Shown: positions 57,975-64,000 of the stretch, in pieces | Position numbering within the stretch: the stretch's first letter is position 1 | Layout: every line of letters begins with the position of its first letter | NCBI GenBank assembly: GCA_018524725.1 | Contig: JAEUWP010000410.1 | Coordinates: 46,991 to 110,990, forward strand | Reading direction: 5' to 3' | Origin: Podaxis mareebaensis | Taxonomy: Eukaryota > Basidiomycota > Agaricomycetes > Agaricales > Agaricaceae | Length of the DNA: 64,000 nt | Program-made: the position numbers and the translations under genes | The notes under the pieces: generated by a model | Seen by the model: the letters and a program-made list of their open reading frames with translations, nothing else | What the model was told of the DNA's origin: nothing | Databases searched by the model: none

Positions 57975-58560
57975 CCTGCTCGCGACAAACATGTTTTGGC
58001 ACTCGAGTCCACCTGGGTTGGAAAGTCTATCGTTGTACGGGCGATTTCAAGGCGGATGGTCATCTCGGCGCTGCCGCCTTCTTACGATTCAACCATGTGA
58101 AGATTCCTCGCTGTCATATCTACCCTTGTTTATCAAGTTATCGCTCAGATTCCTGAGTACAAACGCTTGCTCACACAACTCCTCGCCGACGGCTCTATGC
58201 TCCTGGAGAAGAACATTCCTATTCAGTTCAGGGACCTCATTGTCCAACATGTAGGATCCTTCTGCACGAAATTGCTTAAGACAACCCCCCGTTCCTCGTT
58301 TTCGATGGACTCGATGAGTGCAACGGAAAGGAGGCTCGGTGTAGATTTACTATCTAGCTTATCGACGACTATGCTCGTCTTCGGGGAAAACCTCTCTTTA
58401 GACGGCATGTAGTCAACCAGAGCCGCATCGAACGGATGCTGTCAAATCAGGCTGGCATAAATTGCTATCGCGTAGAACTGTTGGACGATGAAGCTGAAGC
58501 CCGAGACGATGTGTGTCGTTTCCTCGGTGACGGTTTTGAAAATTGCTGCCTCTCCAGCGT
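57975..58560 (+). pseudogene. Remnant of a NACHT (STAND/NLR-like) NTPase
   Basis: Pieces of a fungal NACHT domain lie in order but in different frames. The P-loop region is ARDKHVLALESTWVGKS (first Gly of the loop lost). DGHLGAAAFLRF follows in another frame. Then come ISTLVYQVIAQIPEYKR and LEKNIPIQFRDLIVQ, and Walker B PFLVFDGLDECNGKEARC in a further frame. The last piece is VELLDDEAEARDDVCRFLGDGF. At least three frame changes and several stops separate them, so the gene is dead. No repeat domain can be read downstream. Confidence 0.8.
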
Positions 58561-59459
58561 GATTGACTACCAAGTCCACCGCCGGCTGGTGCGGTGTCGG
58601 GACTCTTCCTCGGTACTGCTCAAATTATCGGTGATGAGGATCACAGTAACCCGGTATCGCGATCGCAATTTGTCTCAAGTTGATCTAGAAAGAGCACAAG
58701 TGTCGCTGCCGTAGTCAATCCCTTCCAACTTTTGATCCCGTCAATGGAAACTCCTCTGTATCTGCATCCTCTATCAGTGTCCAAAACTCTTCCCTCATCG
58801 TATATTGAATCCAGTAGAGCCTTATTCCATACTACTCTTCATGGCATGCGTTCCATTCTCGACGTCCCAAGTCCGGGAGATGCCTACGAAAAGGAATATC
58901 GCAACTTGCTTGAGGAATCCCTCAAAGATATAGAAGAATTTGGGAACTTCCTTCAAGTCTATGCCAAAGCACACCGTGCTATGTCAGTGACAAGCCTTCG
59001 TTGATACAATGATTTCACTAGCGGGCGCTGGCAACAGACAAGCTCGCCATTTCTATGTCGCGACAAACCTGCGTTGGCAGACAACAATGTACCCCACGTC
59101 AACCTCACGCTGGTGCGAATCGGGTCCAGGATGGCTATACTGTTTTAGGGACTGTGCCTCATCGTTTCGCGAGGTGGGCCGCACGGTGTCGTGTTGGGCG
59201 ACGGTGACGTTCTCAAACTATGACGGAACTTTGCCGTCTCGAGCTTTGCCATCTTGTGCTTGATCCATGGACTGAAGCACGAGTCTTCATGAATGTCCCC
59301 GACTGGTTATAGGAAATCGGCTAATATACATACATACAGTAATATATTGAGTGGATACCCCAAAGTCGAACTCTAAAACGATGTGCCAAAGAAGTTGAAG
59401 TCGTCAGTCGTAATAAATCGTCAAATGATCGTGCGTATCATTTACATCAGGTTAAGCCA
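58561..59459 (+). other. Downstream flank of the NACHT remnant
   Basis: One open frame (58732-59004, 90 codons; SYIESSRALFHTTLHGMRS, EEFGNFLQVYAKAH) looks protein-like and helical. It may be a surviving piece of the same or a neighbouring gene, but I cannot assign it. The rest has no coding signal. Confidence 0.3.
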
Positions 59460-61353
59460 TCACTTTCGGCTCTTCAAGAACCCCATCCCCTTCCTCCGCT
59501 TCTTCTGGTCCTTCGGTGACTCCTCCGTCTCAGAGGGCAAAGCAGGGTGCTGCGCGTCCTCTGGAGGTAAAGGGGAACACTGCCATACCGGGCTTTGTAA
59601 CAACCGTAAATCGTTTGGATGTGCAGGCGATGAGGGTTGCATTTCCTCTGGTTGAGGTACGGATTTGGGCGTGGATGTGGTTGTCGACGTAGAGGCAGAA
59701 GGAGTGATAGGTGAGGCTTGATCCGTGTTCGTAGGCGAAGGGTATGCTGCAACGCCAGCCGCTAGTTGCGACGATGAGGAACAGGGTAACGGTGTCTGGC
59801 TTGACGCTGGCGACGCGCTCGATTTTGCTTTTGGTGGCTTCCGCACACGAATTATAGGGGATTTGGCAACGAGGTTGGCAAGGCTTGTGTGCATGCGCTT
59901 TGGAGAGGACAATCCAGGGGGGCTCATAGCGGCGGCGGAGGGAACAGCGGGAGGTATGACAGGAATTGCTGGCGAGGGTTCGGGAGCTGGTGGTGGAGAC
60001 ATCTTTGGAGCTTCAGGTGATGACAGAGAAGCTGGAGATGGTGCCCAAGGTTCGGGAACCGGTGGAAGTTGTGACATTGATTTGGATATTGGTGTTGGTT
60101 CTGAAGGCGTTGGTAGCGGACCCGATGGCACAGGAGTAAGGATGTCGGCGGGCGGGGATGGAGGTGGAGATTGCGGAGGTGTTGGGTCAGGAGGGAGGGG
60201 AATTGATTCAGGTGGGAGTGGGCTTCTTGGCCAATCACGCTCAAACCAGGTACCGGGTATGAGCGCGATAGGGAGGAGCCATGTCGCTGTGAGGATGACA
60301 CCAAAGCCCTGGTCGTAGCTCTTGATAGTGCTCCAGCTCCACGAAATGAAGGTTCCAATGTATCCGAGGAAGGGTGCAATACGTTGCAGTAACAGTAGAG
60401 TTGGTCGCAGGGCGAGGGGAAGACTATTGATCGGCAGGTTATTGAAAAACCAGGTAAGTGCGGTTGTGATCATAGCGGCGCGCTTGGCAGCCTCAAGCTG
60501 CTTGTCATTAAGAATGTCGAGTACGGGAGGCGGGAGGAACCTGGGAGAGAATTAGTGGCAAAGGTAAGGAAGCTGAACGAACGTACATGCGATAGCCCCA
60601 CCACATGCATTGGATGGATAGTTTGTCTTTGGAAGGGATCCAGACGCGCGTAGCCTGAGCGCGAAGCCGTCGTTCCTGGGTCCGAGGAGTAAGGGGCTGG
60701 CCGTTATCGTCGAGCCAAGGCGCTGGAGGAGTCTGGGACAACCACGAAGTGACGGAGTTGGGCAATACGTTTGACCACGACCAGCCTGGGATTGGAGGAG
60801 CTGGTACAGGCTCGGGTTCATCTACCTCGTCCTCCATGATGACCTCGGACTCTGCCAGTTCAACGAGGGAATTTCGAGTGGGGAGTAGCGGGGAGTAGAC
60901 CATGACACTTGACGTATCAGAGAATATGTCCGGGTTATTGTCGTCTCCATGGTGGGGATCAGGTCGAGGTGCATCGTCTGGGGGGTCCTCTTCGTGTTTT
61001 GGGGCACCCAAGCTTTCGAGAATGCTCCAAATACTGGGGCGACTGCTATTTTTGTCCCGAGAACCATTCATTATAGTAGCGCTGCTGAGCAGTCGAATGA
61101 GTTTGGAGTCCTTAATAGGCGTGGGTGGCGGAATTGGCCGGCCATCCTCGTCGCGCTGAGGCGGCTTTGGGTCCTTGACTGTGGTCCTTTTGGATGGGGT
61201 GGGTAGATTGTCGATGAGGGACTGGATTTGGCGAGCGAATGATGTAGGCTCAACTGGGGCCGTTTCTGCTACGGCTGTGTCTGCGGTGACAGCCTGTGTT
61301 GAACCAGACTTTTTGAGAAAACATTTCAGACGGGCAGCGATGTTGTCACCCAT
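59460..61353 (-). CDS. Proline-rich protein with membrane-associated segment, unknown function
   Basis: Two exons (61353-60587, 60540-59460) joined by a 46 bp intron give 1,848 nt, 615 aa, starting MGDNIAARLKCFLKKSG. The N-terminal half is disordered, with acidic and Pro-rich parts, then GWSWSNVLPNSVTSWLSQTPP and a basic WIPSKDKLSIQCMWWGYRM. The second exon opens with FLPPPVLDILNDKQLEAAKR, then hydrophobic helices (INSLPLALRPTLLLLQRI; GVILTATWLLPIALIPGTWF). A very long Pro/Ser tail ends in a Lys/Arg-rich cluster (KDQKKRRKGMGFLKSRK). The two hydrophobic stretches suggest one or two membrane passes or a hairpin. I do not recognise a family. It is divergent from the sorting nexin gene, with 114 bp between start codons. 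Confidence 0.8.
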
Positions 61354-61467
61354 CGTCGTGGTTGCTGAGGATATGATCGCAGCAGTACAGGTACGGCAAT
61401 TAGCACCCACGTGACGCAGCATATAGCAGTTGGCACAGCCACCCGGTACTCCTCGACCACTATCCAT
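61354..61467. promoter_or_regulatory. Compact divergent promoter
   Basis: Only 114 bp separate the start codons of the proline-rich membrane protein (minus) and the SNX3-type gene (plus). Any core elements and both 5' UTRs must overlap here. No TATA box is seen. Confidence 0.5.
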
Positions 61468-62151
61468 ATGTCGAGCACAGTATCTCCCTTCGCCCGCAGC
61501 ACTGCTTTCGAGGATTCCCTTCTCTCAGGAAGGGAACAGACTGTGAGTATTACTCTATGTTTCTTGAAGTACATGACAACTTCTCATTTTCGCAGATTGA
61601 GGAAATGTACAGTGTTCCAGAGAGCTTCCTTGAAATCGAAGTCAGGAACCCACAAACTCATGGTGTGCATCCGCCTTCTGATACTCTATATCTCTGCTAA
61701 TATATCTCTAGGCTTTGGGCGCAAAATGTACACCGACTACGAGATCGTCTGCAAGGTATGAGCCCGGTTACTCCCCTGCGAGCCTACCCATAATCTCGAT
61801 TACAGACTAATATCCCGGCATTCAAACTCCGTCATTCCGTCGTCCGTCGCCGCTACTCCGATTTTGAGGCCTTTCGTGATATCCTCGAGCATGAATCCAC
61901 CCGCGTTAATATTCCACCTCTTCCAGGCAAAGTCTTTACTAACCGCTTCTCTGACGAAGTCATCGAGAGTAGAAGAGAGGGGCTGGAGCGGTTTCTGACC
62001 ATTGTGGCTGGTCATCCGCTTCTCCAGGTGTGTATCCTTCCCCCCTTCTTCCCCCTTTGCTCGTCCGCATTCTGACTTCTGTTAGACGGGAAGCAAGGTC
62101 CTCTGCGCCTTCTTACAAGATCCAGCCTGGGACAAGTCTCAGTGGATCTAA
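61468..62151 (+). CDS. SNX3: SNX3-type sorting nexin (PX domain)
   Basis: Five exons (61468-61542, 61596-61662, 61712-61755, 61806-62027, 62086-62151) give 474 nt, 157 aa, close to the approximately 160 aa of Snx3/Grd19. Almost the whole protein is a PX domain: [35 protein letters not shown], the PI3P-binding [20 protein letters not shown], and [18 protein letters not shown], ending [12 protein letters not shown]. Snx3 binds PI3P on endosomes and guides retromer-dependent recycling of membrane proteins to the Golgi. The short length, without a BAR domain, distinguishes it from other PX proteins. Intact. Confidence 0.92.
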
Positions 62152-64000
62152 CGTCCTTCGCTTCACGTTGTCCTGTATTGTTATATCATTAATGCATATT
62201 CTCTGTCGCTTCCGAGACCATCCTTTTCATGAGGTCACTCCAGCTTCCTTATCACTAAGCGCTGACGACGATGATGACTCACAATCGAGCGCCTTTGGAT
62301 TCCCGCACTGCATTCGCCTGACAACCTACTTTATGGATCTGCGCATTTTCTAATTATACGGGAACCAACTTGGTCCCTTAGTCATGAACACTAAACCGAT
62401 CAACTTTTACAGACGACTGTAGATCCGATACATGCTTTGAACGCCATTCTATTTCTGGGTTAATGGATAATGCAAGATATTTCCACTCCGTTTCTTCCGA
62501 TTCCGGCTAACAGCTTAACTTAGATGGGGGTATGCTCCTCCCTTATCCCGTGTGCTCGCAGTCCAATAACTTGGTATATGCGTCTACTAGTGCAACATCG
62601 TGGTATCATAAAATGTGCTAACTGGTGTGGCTCAGCACTTAGGTGGCGGTGCAATAAAAAGACAACGATGAGTACCGGAGACTACTGGCACAACGGTGTC
62701 GAGGGGGAACCTCGACGACTGCCCGTTTCGTCTTATATAGACTCATCAGGCGCTCTACATAGCTCGTTATCTATCTAGACGGCTATCCATCGCGTCCAGC
62801 CGACTGGACGATGGTCTCGATAAAAATCGAGGGGACTATCCTATCCGGAATTCGTCCCGATGGACTCGGCGTCAATCCGATTGACGCTCGGTACGCGGGC
62901 CGTATTATAAATGGAATATAACAAAACTATTTTTTGCAAAATACTAAAGTTCGAATAAAATAAGCACGCGCTTACCACCGGCGCTCCGTATTTTACGAAG
63001 CGCCCGTTGAGCGCCCGTCCATAGGATGCTCTCTTGACCGACGCACGGGTAGACGCTGTCGGCAGGTGCTGGCATGGGAGAAAAATTCGTTAGACTAAGA
63101 CGAATATCTCTTGGACAAACATGGGGAATGACTCACTTGGGATATGTGTGGCGGCCACCTACAACCGATCGAAACCTGGCTAATCCCATTGTGTAAGGAG
63201 TCACAACGTTTAATAGACCACCGGAATAATCTTTCGGCTTACCTCGACCTGTCGCATAATTCTTGCGAGAGTCTCATGTTCGTGCAATAAGCGCTATTTG
63301 AACTTTCCATGGACATGACTTTACCGTGGGCGCACATACCTGTAGGCGGTTATTCTTAGCATAAGACCAGGGAGTGAAGACTCCTGCCCTAGTGCAGACC
63401 TAGTACTCGTCGGTCCAGTTTGGTTAGGGGTTAGGGGAATGCACACGGTTAGTATGCTCTTCACATGCTAAGCAACAGCTATGCTTACCGCAATAGTTCC
63501 GGGTCAGCCTGTCAGAAGAATCCTAGATATTTTCTGACTGACGTTTACCGCAAAGTATTGTGTTAGGTGATATTTGAACCCTATATCTCTGTACTGCCTC
63601 CTCCATAGTAGGGCGCCATTGGCACCTCATTGCAAAAACAGATACTTTCGGTCCCCCCGACCTATCGATGGATCACTGGCACTGATTCCCTAGCCGGTAC
63701 TAGAGTGCTTCAGGAGAGCCTTCGACACTGTTCAGTCATAACCTACTTGCATCCATAATCGCGCCAAGATACCAGCGCTCTGGAGAAGGGGTCTGTCGAT
63801 GGATGTTCCGCTCAGGTGACTCCTCTCGGAGTTGTGGACGAATCACTGGGTGAAAGTCCACACGAGTCGCCTGTTGGGCAGGCTTTTGAGTATCTCGTAA
63901 CACCCGTTTATCACGTTGCTCCGGAACGACTTTTCTCCAAAGGGATACTAAGTCAAAGAGCTGTGTGGTTTTTCGCTTGCTAACCAACACACGCTTTCCA
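62152..64000. other. Gene-free right end with a hairpin cluster
   Basis: No exon chain or domain on either strand; the 84-codon minus frame at 63736-63990 is not recognisable. Between 62698 and 62887 there are four perfect short inverted repeats (separate entry). Confidence 0.4.
62698..62887. repeat. Cluster of four perfect short hairpins
   Basis: GTCGAGG/CCTCGAC (62698-62704 with 62710-62716, loop 5). CGTCCAG/CTGGACG (62793-62799 with 62804-62810, loop 4; extendable by CCAT/ATGG across a 2-nt bulge). CTCGAT/ATCGAG (62816-62821 with 62826-62831, loop AAAA). GCGTCAAT/ATTGACGC (62869-62876 with 62880-62887, loop CCG). The stems were read directly. What they do is unknown. Confidence 0.7.

Noticed and set aside
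1..64000. CRISPR arrays, bacterial operons, rRNA genes
   Set aside because: No regularly spaced repeats or rRNA-like sequence. The intron-rich genes show that this is eukaryotic DNA.

Overview
The window looks like nuclear DNA of a mushroom-forming basidiomycete (Agaricomycetes). Almost every gene is split by many 45-80 bp introns with GT...AG ends. The gene families are typical of that group: a Plavaka-type transposase, a Zn2Cys6 regulator, a tandem-ZZ protein with a Goodbye-like N-terminus, a G-alpha subunit and a DUF6593-like protein. Gene models were built by reading exons by eye, and many were checked by splice phase and by total length divisible by three. Names rest on recalled family motifs, because no search was possible.

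Layout. 1-2031: the 5' part of a coiled-coil gene runs off the left edge, next to a complete seven-exon 2-oxoglutarate/Fe(II) oxygenase (365 aa). 4064-13976: two head-to-tail paralogues of about 1,300 codons share 14 exons and one architecture: Goodbye-like N-terminal domain, helical region, one canonical EF-hand, acidic disordered stretch, two ZZ-type zinc fingers and a C-terminal coiled coil. The first copy has an in-frame TGA two thirds of the way through an otherwise conserved exon. The second copy uses a GC-AG intron where the first uses GT-AG. 14053-15097: an F-box-type gene. 15452-23436: a transposon block of three co-oriented genes that still look open: a DUF6698-like gene, a Plavaka-type transposase and a possible double-stranded beta-helix (2OG-type) passenger.

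24176-28616 is a graveyard in which fragments of unrelated genes all lie on the + strand. They include a family III CoA-transferase, a cwf18/CCDC12-like splicing factor and an Ecl1-like zinc protein with a frameshift. After a small Cys-containing conserved protein comes a 748 bp element with 41 bp terminal inverted repeats flanked by TA. 30551-33942 encodes a Zn2Cys6 transcription factor.

The right half is ordinary genic DNA with wide empty gaps. It contains an intron-containing tRNA-Trp(CCA) and a small secreted M15-peptidase-like protein. It also holds a G-alpha subunit (354 aa), a PWWP chromatin protein (452 aa), an atypical SDR and a DUF6593-like protein. A secreted FAD oxidase with both covalent-flavin residues (502 aa) and a MAPR/Dap1-like haem protein follow. 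A wreck of a NACHT (STAND) NTPase comes next, then a proline-rich membrane protein divergent from an SNX3-type sorting nexin (157 aa). The last 1.8 kb have no gene but hold a cluster of perfect short hairpins.

The strongest candidate for an undescribed system is the Goodbye/EF-hand/ZZ tandem pair. It couples a domain usually found on fungal NLR-like proteins to calcium and zinc modules, but has no NTPase.
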